Counted from the first letter of the stretch, positions 48,237-57,934 are shown. The stretch: DNA of 64,000 nt from Streptosporangium sp. NBC_01756 (GCF_035917975.1 NZ_CP109130.1:4712001-4776000); one strand, 5' to 3'. The notes: generated by a model not told the origin, from the sequence alone. Translations and numbers: made by a program.

Positions 48237-48560
48237 CTACTCCTCGTCGCGCAGTCGCCGGTCGAGGTCCTTGAGGAAGTCGGGGTCGTCGTCGGGGCCC
48301 TTGGGCGCCGGGGGACGCGGGCGCGGCCGTCCTTGCCCGGGTGGGAACGTGCGGGCCTCGTAGGGGCCGGTGGGCCGGCCGAGCAGGAGCCAGAACAGGC
48401 CGCCGACGGGCGGCAGCAGCACAATGATGATCACCCACAGCAGTTTGGGCAGATTCCTCGCCTGCTCGTCCGGCGTGGTGATGACGTCGAACAAGCAGTA
48501 GAGCCAGAAGGCGAGCAGTGCCAGCGCGACAAGCAGGGGCATGCCCGAACTGTAAGCCAT
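48237..48560 (-). CDS. PLDc_N-domain small membrane protein
   Basis: 107 residues. Two membrane helices, LLVALALLAFWLYCLFDVIT and LPKLLWVIIIVLLPPVGGLF, form the PLD-nuclease N-terminal (cardiolipin synthase-type) module. A Pro/Arg-rich cytoplasmic tail ending DDDPDFLKDLDRRLRDEE follows. No phospholipase domain follows, as in many actinobacterial stand-alone versions. Start codons at 48560 and 48542 are both possible; neither has a strong ribosome site. Confidence 0.85.
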   Translation of the reverse strand: MAYSSGMPLLVALALLAFWLYCLFDVITTPDEQARNLPKLLWVIIIVLLPPVGGLFWLLLGRPTGPYEARTFPPGQGRPRPRPPAPKGPDDDPDFLKDLDRRLRDEE

Positions 48561-48654
48561 TCCAAGCGAGGGCGTGCCAAGGCACCCGTTCCGGGTGACG
48601 GGGAGAGGCCCACGTCGTACGGTGGGACCTGTTGCCACTTCCCCCGGGGGCGTG

Positions 48655-49491
48655 ATGGCGAGTTCAGCGGACAAAGGCCGTCATCGACGGCGCTGGTGGC
48701 AGCGTGGTCCGGCCCAGCACACGGAGAGTACCGTCAGAGATGCGCCGCGTGAGGTCCCGGCCGATCCCGAACGGCGGTCCGGTGCCGTGACAGCTCCTGT
48801 GGTGGACCGCCCGCAGTACACCTGGCAGGACTTCGAGCTGGAGGACGAGCCTCTTCGGGCTCAGCCCAACGCCCCGGACCTCCCTGCGCTGGGCGACGGC
48901 CTGCGGCACTGCGGCAGCCTTGAGCGCATCCTGCACCGCCAGTGGGACTCCTGGCAGGGTCCGCCGTCTCCCGAGGTCGTACGGGCGGTGGAGAGCCTCG
49001 CCCGGCTGCCGGAGAGGCTGAAGGACAAGCTGGCCGAGGGCCTCGACGGCATCTACGTCGGCGCGGGCGGGGTGCCGGATTTGGACGACATGGGCTACCT
49101 GCGCGGGGTGCCGCTGCCGTCGGGCCGGGCCACCTGGGACATCTGCGCCGGGGCGTACGGTGACCGCAAGGTCGTGGTGGGAGACCGCCCCTCGCCCACC
49201 CCCGACGTGATGATGCACGAGATGGGGCACGCCTTGGACGACGTGGACGCGCCCCACGGCGACTGGGTCTCCGACTCCCCGGAGTTCGCCGCCCTCTACG
49301 ACCAGTGCGTCCCCATCCTGGCCTCGTGCTTCCACCGGCAGCCGGGGGAGCTGGGGCGCAGGGAGTTCTTCGCCGACGCGTTCGCCGCCATCGCCTCCCG
49401 GCAGCGCCCCGCTCTGGTGGACATGCTCGGCGGCGACACGCGGATGGCGCTCAATGTCATGTTGTTCTTCAACCGGCGTTACGGAATCTAG
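48655..49491 (+). CDS. Zinc metallopeptidase-like protein (anthrax-lethal-factor-type fold)
   Basis: 278 residues. The N-terminus is basic and disordered (ADKGRHRRRWWQRGPAQHTE), followed by a linker and a catalytic domain with HEMGHALDDVDAPHGDW near residue 188 and a downstream glutamate in GRREFFADAFAAIASRQRP. The HExxH-like HEMGH plus EFFADAFA pattern fits the ATLF/pro-Pro-endopeptidase group. No signal peptide is visible, so export by another route or an intracellular role is open. The ATG at 48655 follows a GGGGG-rich ribosome site. Confidence 0.8.
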   Translation: MASSADKGRHRRRWWQRGPAQHTESTVRDAPREVPADPERRSGAVTAPVVDRPQYTWQDFELEDEPLRAQPNAPDLPALGDGLRHCGSLERILHRQWDSWQGPPSPEVVRAVESLARLPERLKDKLAEGLDGIYVGAGGVPDLDDMGYLRGVPLPSGRATWDICAGAYGDRKVVVGDRPSPTPDVMMHEMGHALDDVDAPHGDWVSDSPEFAALYDQCVPILASCFHRQPGELGRREFFADAFAAIASRQRPALVDMLGGDTRMALNVMLFFNRRYGI

Positions 49492-49501
49492 GTGATCTGG
49501 G

Positions 49502-49741
49502 ATGTACGTCATCCGGCTCGCTGACGGGACTCTGCGTGTGCCGCAGAGCCTGTCCAGCGATGACGGGCGTCTGATCGGCAACGCGTATGTGGAGCTCTCA
49601 CCGGGGGATCCGGACTACGACCGCTGGTTGCCCGAGGCACTCACCGAGGAGGAGTCGGCGCGCCGTCGGCGGCGCTGGGCGGAGGAGAACGACGAGCTGG
49701 AGCGGGAGTTCCTGGCCTTCAAGGCCGAGCAGGACAGCTAG
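49502..49741 (+). CDS. Hypothetical protein, 79 aa
   Basis: Small acidic protein (MYVIRLADGTLRVPQSLSSD, then DGRLIGNAYVELSPGDPDYD, ending in a charged helix EESARRRRRWAEENDELERE). It starts 10 bp after the metallopeptidase stop and is probably co-transcribed, so it may be a partner or substrate. No family is recognised. GATCTGGGATG gives a weak ribosome site. Confidence 0.72.
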   Translation: MYVIRLADGTLRVPQSLSSDDGRLIGNAYVELSPGDPDYDRWLPEALTEEESARRRRRWAEENDELEREFLAFKAEQDS

Positions 49742-49867
49742 CGCGGCGACTCGGTCGCGGGGAGGCCACCGGCCGCGAAATCGGAGACGGCCACTACGAC
49801 TCCACGGTGACCCTGCGGCTTCCGGGTAAGGCGCGCAGGATCACCAGTGGTGTGACGTCATAAGTCG

Positions 49868-50089
49868 TCAAACGCGCGGGGACTCGCCTGCCGGCCGTTC
49901 GGCCGTCAAGACGTCCTCTCCACGCAGAAGGGCGTGCACTTCCGACTCGCGGAAACGCCGATGCCCTCCGGGGGTACGGATGCTGCTGATACGGCCTGCC
50001 GCGGCCCAGCGTGTAACCGTTTTTGGGTCGACCCGGAAGAGGGCGGCAACCTCTCCGGGCGTCAGCAGACGCTCGCTGCTACTCTCCAC
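49868..50089 (-). CDS. bldC: Developmental regulator BldC
   Basis: 73-residue winged-helix protein: LLTPGEVAALFRVDPKTVTR, then WAAAGRISSIRTPGGHRRFR and ESEVHALLRG, nearly identical in layout to Streptomyces BldC. BldC binds direct repeats cooperatively and delays sporulation. The GTG at 50089 is preferred because GGGGGAG lies five bases upstream; an ATG at 50107 is in frame. It is unlinked to the other bld-type genes at 21.8 and 26.2 kb. Confidence 0.95.
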   Translation of the reverse strand: MESSSERLLTPGEVAALFRVDPKTVTRWAAAGRISSIRTPGGHRRFRESEVHALLRGEDVLTAERPAGESPRV

Positions 50090-50368
50090 AATCTCTCCCC
50101 CTCGCATCCCGCTTCCTGCCAGCGGGCGGACAGGTAACCAGTGTGCCGAGCGAAGCCTGATTTATCCGTGCTTTTGAACAAAGATCACGGGTTGTTATCG
50201 ACTGACTGCCCGATTGTTATATGATAGAGCCTCTTTGAGGCTCTCGTGGCTGTTTCTTTACGAAACTGATCTGTTGGGCACACTAGCATTACTCGCGCTT
50301 GGTGCGAAGAGCGTTGGCTCCGACTTCATGCCGCACTCATACGGGCAGAGTGACGTAACCTCGACGCT

Positions 50369-50566
50369 GTGCATCCCGTCTTCGTTTACACCGCGTCCCG
50401 GCTGGGCCTTCTGGCCGTGACCATCGGTGTCCTCCGTCTTCTTGGCCTGCATCAGCCGCTGATCCTGCTGGTCGCGGCATTCCTGATCAGCGGCGTGGCC
50501 AGTTACGTCCTGCTGTCCAAGCAGCGTGACGCGGTGAGCGCGCGGATCGCCAAGAAACGAGAGTGA
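50369..50566 (+). CDS. DUF4229 small membrane protein
   Basis: 65 residues with two membrane helices (VFVYTASRLGLLAVTIGVLR and LILLVAAFLISGVASYVLLS) and a basic tail (KQRDAVSARIAKKRE). This is the DUF4229 layout found throughout actinobacteria, often near menaquinone genes as here. The GTG at 50369 has no ribosome site, which suits a leaderless transcript. Its stop abuts the convergent gene at 50567. Confidence 0.85.
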   Translation: MHPVFVYTASRLGLLAVTIGVLRLLGLHQPLILLVAAFLISGVASYVLLSKQRDAVSARIAKKRE

Positions 50567-51817
50567 TCACGGCATCGGGAACATGCCGACTCGGGCATGG
50601 TACTCGCGGCCCAGCTGTGTTGTGTCACTACCAACGAGTAGCCCACCGGGATGGGCCAGGAATGCCTTGACGCCGATTCCACGCTCCCTTGTCGGATTCC
50701 ACTTCAGGGCCTTCCCGGTCTGCGGATGGATCGCCCCGATGCCGGGCCGTTCCACCGCGCCCGGTCCGGCCGAATCGTGGCCGAGGGGGTTGTCCAGCCA
50801 GCGCTGGTGGCCGCCTACATAGACCGCCGCGCCGGTGGCCGTCACCGAGTAGAGGGAGTCGCCGCCGGTGTGGTTCACCCATGTCGGCCGCACCTCTCCC
50901 CTGGTGCGGGTCTCGAAGCGCGCGGCGGTGTCGCACATCTTTCCGCTTCGCGCGGGACCGCCGGTCGTGACGACCGCGAAGTAGGACCCGTCGGGGGCGA
51001 AGTCCAGCCCCCGCACATAGCTGGGGAAGACGTCCATGCACTTGCCCGCGTAGGCGTCCGTCCGCCAGTCGGCGACCTTCGCCGGAAGGACGCCGACGTC
51101 GACCAGGCCGAGCTGGGGGCGCGACCGCCCGTCGAGGGTGGTGAAGTTGCCGTCGACCGCCAGCCGATCCCCGGCGAGGGCCATCGCCTGGACCCTGACC
51201 CGGTTCCCCCGGGGCGTGCCCGGCGCGATGGCGAAGCCCGGGTCGGCAACGCCGGTGGCGGCGTCCAGCCGGGCGAGGGCCGGGCGGGAGACACGACCCA
51301 CCGCGGTGAAGTCGCCGCCCACGTAGAGATGGGAGTCGCGCCGGACCAGGCTGGTGACCACCCCGCCCTGGACCTGGGCGTCGAAGCCGCGCACCTGGGC
51401 TCCGTCGGACAGCCGAAGCCGGGCCAGTCCACGGGTCCTCGCGTAGCCGATCGCCGCAAACTCGCCGCCGGCGTAGACGGTGCCGTCGGCCCCCGCGGCC
51501 AGAGCGTTGACCGGGCGGTCGAGGGACGGTTCGAAGCCGGGCACGATCCGCCCGGTGGCCAGGTCGTAGGCGAAGATGTTGTCGCGTTTCAAGGTGGTCG
51601 CGCTCCCGGCGTCGCGGACCTCGCCGAACGATCCGCCGACCACCACCGTGCCGCCCACCAGGGCGATGGCGTTGACGATCCCGTCGAGCACGTGCGGGGT
51701 GGTGTTCACCGGATCGGCCGAGACGATCTTGCCGTGCCCCGTGGTGCCGGCGGCTGCGACTCCGGCGGGGACCAGCATCAGGGCCGCGACCAGTGCGGAA
51801 GTAGGTCTGGCAAACAT
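50567..51817 (-). CDS. Secreted beta-propeller (delta-60 repeat-like) protein
   Basis: 416 residues with a signal peptide ([20 protein letters not shown], cleavage after AAA). The mature part is built of recurring blade motifs: [60 protein letters not shown] and [33 protein letters not shown]-type loop with two Cys residues (KCMDV and GKMCDTA) may form a disulphide. Such propellers are exported binding scaffolds; the ligand is unknown. No clear ribosome site precedes the ATG at 51817. Confidence 0.85.
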   Translation of the reverse strand: MFARPTSALVAALMLVPAGVAAAGTTGHGKIVSADPVNTTPHVLDGIVNAIALVGGTVVVGGSFGEVRDAGSATTLKRDNIFAYDLATGRIVPGFEPSLDRPVNALAAGADGTVYAGGEFAAIGYARTRGLARLRLSDGAQVRGFDAQVQGGVVTSLVRRDSHLYVGGDFTAVGRVSRPALARLDAATGVADPGFAIAPGTPRGNRVRVQAMALAGDRLAVDGNFTTLDGRSRPQLGLVDVGVLPAKVADWRTDAYAGKCMDVFPSYVRGLDFAPDGSYFAVVTTGGPARSGKMCDTAARFETRTRGEVRPTWVNHTGGDSLYSVTATGAAVYVGGHQRWLDNPLGHDSAGPGAVERPGIGAIHPQTGKALKWNPTRERGIGVKAFLAHPGGLLVGSDTTQLGREYHARVGMFPMP

Positions 51818-51895
51818 TCGGCAATTTTTAGCAGACTCTTGGTAATCAAGAGACTACTTTCCGTGGATTGTCCGAGCAGGCCTAGGCTTGTCCCC

Positions 51896-52621
51896 ATGAC
51901 GCGCGCTTCGCTGGACAAGCAACCGCATGAGGTCGCCGCGATGTTCGATCGCACGGCCCGGCGATATGACCTGGTCAATGACGTGATCTCGCTCGGGCAG
52001 GTCCGGCTGTGGCGCAAGGCGACCGCGGCGGCCGTCGACGCGGGACCCGGGGAGCTGGTCCTCGATCTGGGGGCGGGGACCGGCACCTCCACCGATGCCT
52101 TCACCGCACTGGGTGCCCGTGCGATCGCTTCGGACTTCTCGCTCGGGATGCTGCGCACCGGCGTGCGCCGGCGAGGCGGCTCCGGCCTCTCCGGCGGCGG
52201 GGTGCGGGGCGTCAGTTTCATCGCCGGAGACGCGCTGAGGCTGCCCTTCGCCGACGGGGTCTTCGACGCGGTGACGATCTCGACCGCGCTGCGCAACGTC
52301 CAGGACACCGGCCAGGCCCTGCGCGAGATGTTCCGGGTCGCCAAGCCGGGGGCGCGTCTGGTGATCCTCGAGTTCTCCCATCCGACGGCCAGGTCCTTCG
52401 ACCTCGTATACTCGCAGTACCTCATGAAGCTGATGCCGCAGGCCGCCAAGCTGGTCGGTTCCAACGACGACTCCTACGAGTACCTGGCGGAGTCGATCAG
52501 GGCGTGGCCGGACCAGGCCGCGCTGGCGAAGATCATCCAGGGGGCGGGCTGGGAGCGGGTCGCCTGGCGCAACCTCGCCTTCGGCATCGTGGCGCTTCAT
52601 CGTGCGTATAAGCCCGCATAG
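51896..52621 (+). CDS. menG: Demethylmenaquinone methyltransferase
   Basis: 241-residue SAM-dependent UbiE/MenG enzyme adding the last methyl group of menaquinone. Signatures: [20 protein letters not shown], the SAM loop [15 protein letters not shown], and [20 protein letters not shown]. The ATG at 51896 gives the typical length. It precedes menJ and the nuo genes, linking quinone synthesis to complex I. The insertion [12 protein letters not shown] near residue 95 is Gly-rich and unusual. Confidence 0.94.
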   Translation: MTRASLDKQPHEVAAMFDRTARRYDLVNDVISLGQVRLWRKATAAAVDAGPGELVLDLGAGTGTSTDAFTALGARAIASDFSLGMLRTGVRRRGGSGLSGGGVRGVSFIAGDALRLPFADGVFDAVTISTALRNVQDTGQALREMFRVAKPGARLVILEFSHPTARSFDLVYSQYLMKLMPQAAKLVGSNDDSYEYLAESIRAWPDQAALAKIIQGAGWERVAWRNLAFGIVALHRAYKPA

Positions 52622-52649
52622 AAGATTCGTCGGCGATAGCCGTACCCGA

Positions 52650-52680
52650 CTGACACTTCGCCTCGCAAAGGGGTTAGACT
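52650..52680 (+). promoter_or_regulatory. Candidate promoter of menJ-nuo
   Basis: CTGACA (52650-52655) and TAGACT (52675-52680) with a 19-bp spacer lie just upstream of the Rex operator, so a bound repressor would cover the start site region. The hexamers are approximate. Confidence 0.45.
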
Positions 52681-52694
52681 TCGGGCCGACAAGT

Positions 52695-52712
52695 TTGTGA
52701 AGACCTTCACAA
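52695..52712. promoter_or_regulatory. Rex operator upstream of menJ-nuo
   Basis: TTGTGAAGACCTTCACAA has perfect 8-bp arms and matches the Rex consensus fully. It lies 60 bp before menJ and 1.46 kb before nuoA, with no other promoter evident between. Rex control of nuo is known in Streptomyces. Confidence 0.93.
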
Positions 52713-52771
52713 AGGAACGAAGGGCCCCTCAACCCCGAGGCCGTCAAAGCTTGTAGGACAGGACAGGTCCC

Positions 52772-54049
52772 GTGACCGTGCCAGCCGCCATACAGCGGAA
52801 TGTCGCTGAGGCTGACGCCGACGTCATCGTCGTCGGCGCCGGGCCCGCCGGTTCGACAACCGCTTTCCATCTCGCACAGGCCGGGCTCGACGTCCTGCTG
52901 CTTGAGAAGACCACGTTCCCCCGCGAGAAGGTGTGCGGCGACGGGCTGACGCCCCGAGCGGTCAAGCAGCTCATCGCCATGGGGATCGACATCGACGCTC
53001 CCGGCTGGGTCAGGAACAAGGGCCTGCGCGTGGTCGGCGGCGGGATGCGCTTCGAGCTCGACTGGCCCGAACTCTCCAACTATCCGGACTTCGGGCTGGT
53101 CCGCACCCGGCAGGACTTCGACGAGATCCTCGCCGACAACGCGGTGCGCGGCGGAGTCCGCCTGCTGCAGGGCGTCAACGTCACCGCCCCGATCCTCGAC
53201 GACCGCAGCGGCCACATCGTGGGCGTGGTCGCGAAGAAGGACGGCGAGGAGGTCTCCTACCGGTCCCGTCTGGTGGTCGCCGCCGACGGCAACTCCACCC
53301 GGATCTCCCTGGCGATGGGGCTGCACAAGCGCGAGGACCGCCCGATGGGCGTCGCCGTCCGGACCTACTTCGAGAGTCCGCGGCACGACGACGACTACCT
53401 GGAGACCTGGCTGGAGCTGTGGGACGGCGACACCCTGCTGCCCGGCTACGGCTGGATCTTCGGGGTCGGCGACGGCACGTCCAACGTGGGCCTGGGCCTG
53501 CTGAACACCTCCGAGTCCTTCAAGGGCATGGACTACCGCGACCTGCTCAAGCGCTGGGTCAAGGGCATGCCCCCGGAGTGGGGCTACGTCGAGGAGAACA
53601 TGACGGGCCCGATCAGGGGCGCGGCGCTGCCGATGGCCTTCAACCGCCAGCCGCACTACACGCGGGGCCTGGTGCTGGTCGGCGACGCGGGCGGCATGAT
53701 CAACCCGTTCAACGGGGAGGGCATCGCCTACGCGATGGAGACCGGCCACATCGCGGCCGAGAGCATCGTCCAGGCGCTGGCCAGGACGACCCCCGCGCAG
53801 CGGGAGCGCGTGCTGCGCGCATATCCTCAGACGTTGAAGGACGCCTATGGTGGCTATTTCACCCTGGGCAGGGGCTTCGTGGAGCTCATCGGGCACCGCG
53901 GCGTGATGGACTTCTTCACCCGGCACGCACTGCCGCACCCCGGCCTGATGCGTTTCGCGCTCAAGCTTCTTGCTAACCTCACCGACCGGCGAGGCGACGC
54001 GTCAGACCGCATCATCAATGCTCTGTCGAAGGTCGCGCCACCGGCATGA
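52772..54049 (+). CDS. menJ: Geranylgeranyl reductase family protein (MenJ-type menaquinone reductase)
   Basis: 425-residue FAD enzyme. The dinucleotide motif is VIVVGAGPAGSTTAFHLA, followed by EKTTFPREKVCGDGLTPRAV, the Asp motif LVLVGDAGGMINPFNGEGIA and YAMETGHIAAESIV. It probably saturates an isoprene unit of menaquinone, as MenJ (Rv0561c) does. The GTG at 52772 follows AGGACAGG. It is located directly behind a Rex operator and 120 bp before nuoA, which suggests co-transcription with complex I. Confidence 0.9.
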   Translation: MTVPAAIQRNVAEADADVIVVGAGPAGSTTAFHLAQAGLDVLLLEKTTFPREKVCGDGLTPRAVKQLIAMGIDIDAPGWVRNKGLRVVGGGMRFELDWPELSNYPDFGLVRTRQDFDEILADNAVRGGVRLLQGVNVTAPILDDRSGHIVGVVAKKDGEEVSYRSRLVVAADGNSTRISLAMGLHKREDRPMGVAVRTYFESPRHDDDYLETWLELWDGDTLLPGYGWIFGVGDGTSNVGLGLLNTSESFKGMDYRDLLKRWVKGMPPEWGYVEENMTGPIRGAALPMAFNRQPHYTRGLVLVGDAGGMINPFNGEGIAYAMETGHIAAESIVQALARTTPAQRERVLRAYPQTLKDAYGGYFTLGRGFVELIGHRGVMDFFTRHALPHPGLMRFALKLLANLTDRRGDASDRIINALSKVAPPA

Positions 54050-54169
54050 TCGCATCAGACGTCCTCGCACCTGGAACAGAGCGATGATCCCCCTGCATAA
54101 ACTTGCACGACAAAACAACGTGATGAGCTACGCGCCGGCGCGCGTGGAGATGGGAGAGGAGGCGTAGCG

Positions 54170-54529
54170 ATGGAGCTGTACGCACCCATCCTGGTGCTCG
54201 CCGTTCTCGCGGCGGGATTTGCGATCTTCTCAGTGACGATCGCGCCCTTCACCGGTCCCAGGCGCTGGAACCGCGCGAAACTCGACGCCTACGAATGCGG
54301 TATCGAGCCGACACCTCAACCTGTCGGCGGTGGTCGCTTCCCGCTGAAGTACATGATCACCGCGATGCTTTTCATCGTGTTCGACATCGAGATCATCTTC
54401 CTCTACCCGTGGGCGGTCTCGTTCGACCAGCTCGGCATGTTCGGGTTGATCGAGATGGTGCTGTTCATCGTCACCGTGCTCGTGGCCTACGCGTACGTGT
54501 GGCGCCGCAAGGGTCTGGACTGGGACTAG
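54170..54529 (+). CDS. nuoA: NADH-quinone oxidoreductase subunit A
   Basis: 119-residue membrane subunit with three helices, including [20 protein letters not shown] with the family's acidic residues. The YECGIEP motif is in the loop that lies near the quinone cavity. The ATG at 54170 follows GAGAGGAGG. It is the first gene of the nuo operon; nuoB follows after two bases. Confidence 0.97.
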   Translation: MELYAPILVLAVLAAGFAIFSVTIAPFTGPRRWNRAKLDAYECGIEPTPQPVGGGRFPLKYMITAMLFIVFDIEIIFLYPWAVSFDQLGMFGLIEMVLFIVTVLVAYAYVWRRKGLDWD

Positions 54530-54531
54530 AT

Positions 54532-55083
54532 ATGGGACTTGAAGAGAAACTTCCGAGCGGGTTCATGCTCAGCACGGTCGAGCAGGTCGCCGGCTGGGCG
54601 CGTAAGAACTCCGTGTGGCCGGCGACCTTCGGTCTCGCCTGCTGCGCCATCGAGCTCATGTCCACCGGCGGTCCCAAGCACGACCTGGCGCGCTTCGGCA
54701 TGGAGCGCGCTTCGGCGTCTCCGCGCCAGGCCGACCTGATGATCGTGGCGGGCCGGCTGTCCCAGAAGATGGCCCCGGTGCTGCGCCAGATCTACGACCA
54801 GATGGCCGAGCCCAAGTGGGTCATCGCCATGGGCGTCTGCGCCTCCAGCGGCGGCATGTTCAACAACTACGCCATCGTGCAGGGCGTGGACCACGTCGTT
54901 CCCGTCGACATCTACCTCCCCGGCTGCCCGCCGCGGCCCGAGATGCTCATCGACGCGATCGTGAAGCTGCACGACAAGATCCAGAACACGAAGTTCGGCG
55001 CGCATCGTGCCAAGCAGATCGACGAGCTCGAACTGCAGGCGCTGCGGACACTGCCGCTGATCGACCAGGGAACCGCCAAATGA
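54532..55083 (+). CDS. nuoB: NADH-quinone oxidoreductase subunit B
   Basis: 183-residue subunit holding cluster N2, the last electron carrier before quinone. Ligands are seen in [11 protein letters not shown] (the tandem Cys pair), [11 protein letters not shown] and [12 protein letters not shown]. It joins NuoC, NuoD and NuoI in the peripheral arm. It is followed by an intergenic repeat before nuoC. Confidence 0.98.
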   Translation: MGLEEKLPSGFMLSTVEQVAGWARKNSVWPATFGLACCAIELMSTGGPKHDLARFGMERASASPRQADLMIVAGRLSQKMAPVLRQIYDQMAEPKWVIAMGVCASSGGMFNNYAIVQGVDHVVPVDIYLPGCPPRPEMLIDAIVKLHDKIQNTKFGAHRAKQIDELELQALRTLPLIDQGTAK

Positions 55084-55188
55084 GAAGCGGTGAACGGCTG
55101 ATGAGCCGGCGCGGACCCGACGCGGTGAGCGCAGCGGTCCGCGAGGTAAGAGTGGCCCGCGCAGCGGATGAGGAGCGGTGAGCGACTG
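55084..55188. repeat. Intergenic repeat copy A, between nuoB and nuoC
   Basis: It shares blocks with copies B (57189) and C (61690): CGGACCCGACGC(G/A) then TGAGCGCAG(C/T)GG, and an end block GGATGAGGAGCGGTGAGCGA leading into the start codon. The end block provides the GGAG ribosome site of nuoC. The repeat lacks terminal inverted repeats or coding potential. Confidence 0.7.
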
Positions 55189-55866
55189 ATGACTGCGGAC
55201 AATCTCCCCGAGGTTCCGGAGGAGCCGATCGCCCATCTGGGGATGTTCGGCGCCTCAGGATCCGGTGACACCTCCGGTTACGGAGGCCTGGTCGTACGGC
55301 GCAAGCCCCAGCTGTCCTCCGCCCGCCCCTACGGCGGTTACTTCGACGTCGTCGCCGACGAGCTGGAGCGGGCACTGGGCGGCGATCTCGGCGACGCGGT
55401 CGAGCGCGTGGTCGTGGACCGCGGCGAGCTGACCTTCCACGTCAAGCGCGAACGCCTGCTGGAGGTCGCCAGGATCCTGCGCGACGACCCGGCCCTGCGT
55501 TTCGAGCTCTCGCTCGGCGTCTCCGGCGTGCACTATCCCCACCTGGAGGGTGAGGAGCTGCGCGCGGTGATCCACCTGTGCTCGATCACGCACAACCGGC
55601 GCCTGCGCGTCGAGGTGTCCTGCCCCGACGCCGACCCGCACATTCCCTCCACCGTTCCGGTCTACCCGACCCACGACTGGCACGAGCGGGAAACCTGGGA
55701 CTTCTTCGGGATCGTCTTCGACGGCCACCCGGCGCTGACCCGCATCATGATGCCCGACGACTGGGATGGTCACCCTCAGCGCAAGGACTACCCGCTGGGC
55801 GGCATCCCGGTCGAATACCGCGGCGCCCAGGTTCCCGCGCCGGACGAGAGGAGGTCGTACAAGTGA
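55189..55866 (+). CDS. nuoC: NADH-quinone oxidoreductase subunit C
   Basis: 225-residue peripheral-arm subunit. The conserved region is [20 protein letters not shown] followed by the signature [20 protein letters not shown] and [23 protein letters not shown] 55189 is chosen; ATG 55168 is in frame but belongs to the preceding intergenic repeat. It overlaps nuoD by four bases (GTGA). Confidence 0.96.
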   Translation: MTADNLPEVPEEPIAHLGMFGASGSGDTSGYGGLVVRRKPQLSSARPYGGYFDVVADELERALGGDLGDAVERVVVDRGELTFHVKRERLLEVARILRDDPALRFELSLGVSGVHYPHLEGEELRAVIHLCSITHNRRLRVEVSCPDADPHIPSTVPVYPTHDWHERETWDFFGIVFDGHPALTRIMMPDDWDGHPQRKDYPLGGIPVEYRGAQVPAPDERRSYK

Positions 55867-57188
55867 CCGCTCCCCATGAGGAAGCAACCGAAGGCAAGGT
55901 CTACACCGTCTCCGGCAACGACTGGACGGAGCTGGTCGAGACCCTCTCCGGCCAGCAGGACGAGCAGCTCGTCATCAACATGGGCCCGCAGCACCCGTCC
56001 ACGCACGGCGTGCTCCGCCTGATCCTGAACCTGGACGGCGAGACGGTCACCGAGGCCCGCACGGTCATCGGCTACCTGCACACCGGCATCGAGAAGAACA
56101 TCGAGTTCCGGACGTGGACCCAGGGGACGACGTTCGTCACCCGGATGGACTACCTCGCGCCGATCTTCAACGAGACCGCCTACTGCATGGGCGTCGAGAA
56201 GCTGCTCGGCATCACCGACCGGGTCCCCGAGCGGGCCCAGGCCATCCGCGTGATGATGATGGAGCTCACCCGCATCTCCTCGCACATGGTGGCCATCGGC
56301 ACCTTCGGCATGGAGCTGGGCGCGACCACGCCGTTCCTCTTCGGGTCCCGCGAGCGCGAGATGGTGCTCGACGTGATGGAGTACATCACCGGTCTGCGGA
56401 TGAACATGGCCTACATCCGGCCCGGCGGCGTCTCGGTCGACCTCCCGGCCGGCGCCGTGGACAAGGTCGGCGAGCTGCTCAAGGTCATGCCGGGGCGCAT
56501 CAAGGACATGCGCAAGATGCTCGACGCGAACCCGGTCTACCTGGCCCGCACCAAGGACGTCGCCTATCTCGACCTCACCGGCTGCATGGCGCTGGGGGTC
56601 ACCGGCCCGATGCTGCGGGCCGCGGGCCTGCCCTGGGACCTGCGCAAGTCGCAGCCCTACTGCGGGTACGAGACCTACGAGTTCGACGTCCCGACCGAGA
56701 AGACCGCCGACGTCTACGGCCGCTACCTCGTGCGCATGGCCGAGATGGAGGAGTCGCTCAAGATCATCGAGCAGGCTCTGGACCGTCTGTCCGGGCCGCT
56801 CAAGGGCGGCCGGGTGATGGTGGACGACAAGAAGATCGGCTGGCCCGCGCAGCTCGCGCTCGGTCCCGACGGTCTCGGTAACTCGCCCGACCACATCGCG
56901 CACATCATGAGCGGTTCGATGGAAGCGCTGATCCACCACTTCAAGCTGGTGACCGAGGGCTTCCGGGTGCCGGCCGGGCAGGCCTTCGCCTCGGTCGAGT
57001 CGCCCCGCGGCGAGCTCGGCGCCCACGTGGTCAGCGACGGCGGCACCCGGCCCTACCGGGTGCACTTCCGCGACCCGTCCTTCACGAACCTGCAGGCCAT
57101 GCCCGCGACGTGCGAGGGCGGCATGGTCGCCGACGTCATCTCGGCAGTGGCTTCGATCGACCCTGTCATGGGAGGTGTGGACCGGTGA
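55863..57188 (+). CDS. nuoD: NADH-quinone oxidoreductase subunit D
   Basis: 441-residue 49-kDa-type subunit forming the quinone pocket with NuoB. Key blocks: [20 protein letters not shown] with the pocket His, [31 protein letters not shown], and [20 protein letters not shown]. The GTG at 55863 follows GAGAGGAGG. A second intergenic repeat follows before nuoE. Confidence 0.98.
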   Translation: MTAPHEEATEGKVYTVSGNDWTELVETLSGQQDEQLVINMGPQHPSTHGVLRLILNLDGETVTEARTVIGYLHTGIEKNIEFRTWTQGTTFVTRMDYLAPIFNETAYCMGVEKLLGITDRVPERAQAIRVMMMELTRISSHMVAIGTFGMELGATTPFLFGSREREMVLDVMEYITGLRMNMAYIRPGGVSVDLPAGAVDKVGELLKVMPGRIKDMRKMLDANPVYLARTKDVAYLDLTGCMALGVTGPMLRAAGLPWDLRKSQPYCGYETYEFDVPTEKTADVYGRYLVRMAEMEESLKIIEQALDRLSGPLKGGRVMVDDKKIGWPAQLALGPDGLGNSPDHIAHIMSGSMEALIHHFKLVTEGFRVPAGQAFASVESPRGELGAHVVSDGGTRPYRVHFRDPSFTNLQAMPATCEGGMVADVISAVASIDPVMGGVDR

Positions 57189-57268
57189 GCGGCGAGCCGA
57201 CGAGTGAGCGCAGTGGCCGGCCGAGGAACGAGGCCGTCCGCGTAGCGAATGAGGAGGGGAGCGCGACC
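57189..57268. repeat. Intergenic repeat copy B, between nuoD and nuoE
   Basis: It contains GAGTGAGCGCAGTGGCC and ends GTAGCGAATGAGGAGGGGAG before the nuoE start. The last block supplies the ribosome site. The end is nearly the same as the sequence before the grpE start (minus strand, about 15276-15296). Confidence 0.68.
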
Positions 57269-57934
57269 ATGAGCACGGGCTATACACCGGAAGTCCGGGA
57301 GCGTCTGGAACGAGACGCCAAGGAGATCATCGGCCGCTATCCCAAGCCCCGGTCGGCGCTGCTGCCCCTGCTGCACCTGGTGCAGTCGGAGGACGGCTAC
57401 GTCTCCGACGACGGCCAGGAGTTCTGCGCCGAGATGCTCGGCCTGAGCAAGGCCGAGGTCGTGGGCGTGTCGACCTTCTACACGATGTACAAGCGCAAGC
57501 CGATGGGCGACTACCACGTCGGCGTGTGCATCAACACGCTGTGCGCGGTCATGGGCGGCGACCAGATCTGGGACGAGCTGTCGGAGCACGTCGGCGTCGG
57601 CCACGACGAGGCGACCCCGGACGGGAAGGTCTCGCTGGAGCGGCTCGAGTGCAACGCCGCCTGCGACTTCGCCCCGGTGATGATGGTCAACTGGGAGTTC
57701 TTCGACAACCAGACCCCCGCCTCGGCCAAGCAGCTCGTCGACGACCTGCGGGACGGCAAGGAGATCTCGCCGACCCGCGGGCCCAAGAGGCTCTGCACCT
57801 TCAAGGAGGCCTCGCGGGTGCTGTCCGGTCTGCCCGACGGTCTGGCCGGTGACGGCCCCTCGGCGAACGGTCCCTCCCTCGAAGGACTCAAGGTCGCTAA
57901 GGCCAACGGATGGAAGGCCCCAGAGGCACCATGA
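57269..57934 (+). CDS. nuoE: NADH-quinone oxidoreductase subunit E
   Basis: 221-residue subunit with the N1a [2Fe-2S] cluster: the first Cys pair in VGVCINTLCAVMGG and the second in LECNAACDFAPVMMVN. It supports the NuoF dehydrogenase site. A C-terminal extension of about 55 residues (from ISPTRGPKRLCTFKEASRVL) is longer than in E. coli but usual in actinobacteria. It overlaps nuoF by ATGA. Confidence 0.97.
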   Translation: MSTGYTPEVRERLERDAKEIIGRYPKPRSALLPLLHLVQSEDGYVSDDGQEFCAEMLGLSKAEVVGVSTFYTMYKRKPMGDYHVGVCINTLCAVMGGDQIWDELSEHVGVGHDEATPDGKVSLERLECNAACDFAPVMMVNWEFFDNQTPASAKQLVDDLRDGKEISPTRGPKRLCTFKEASRVLSGLPDGLAGDGPSANGPSLEGLKVAKANGWKAPEAP

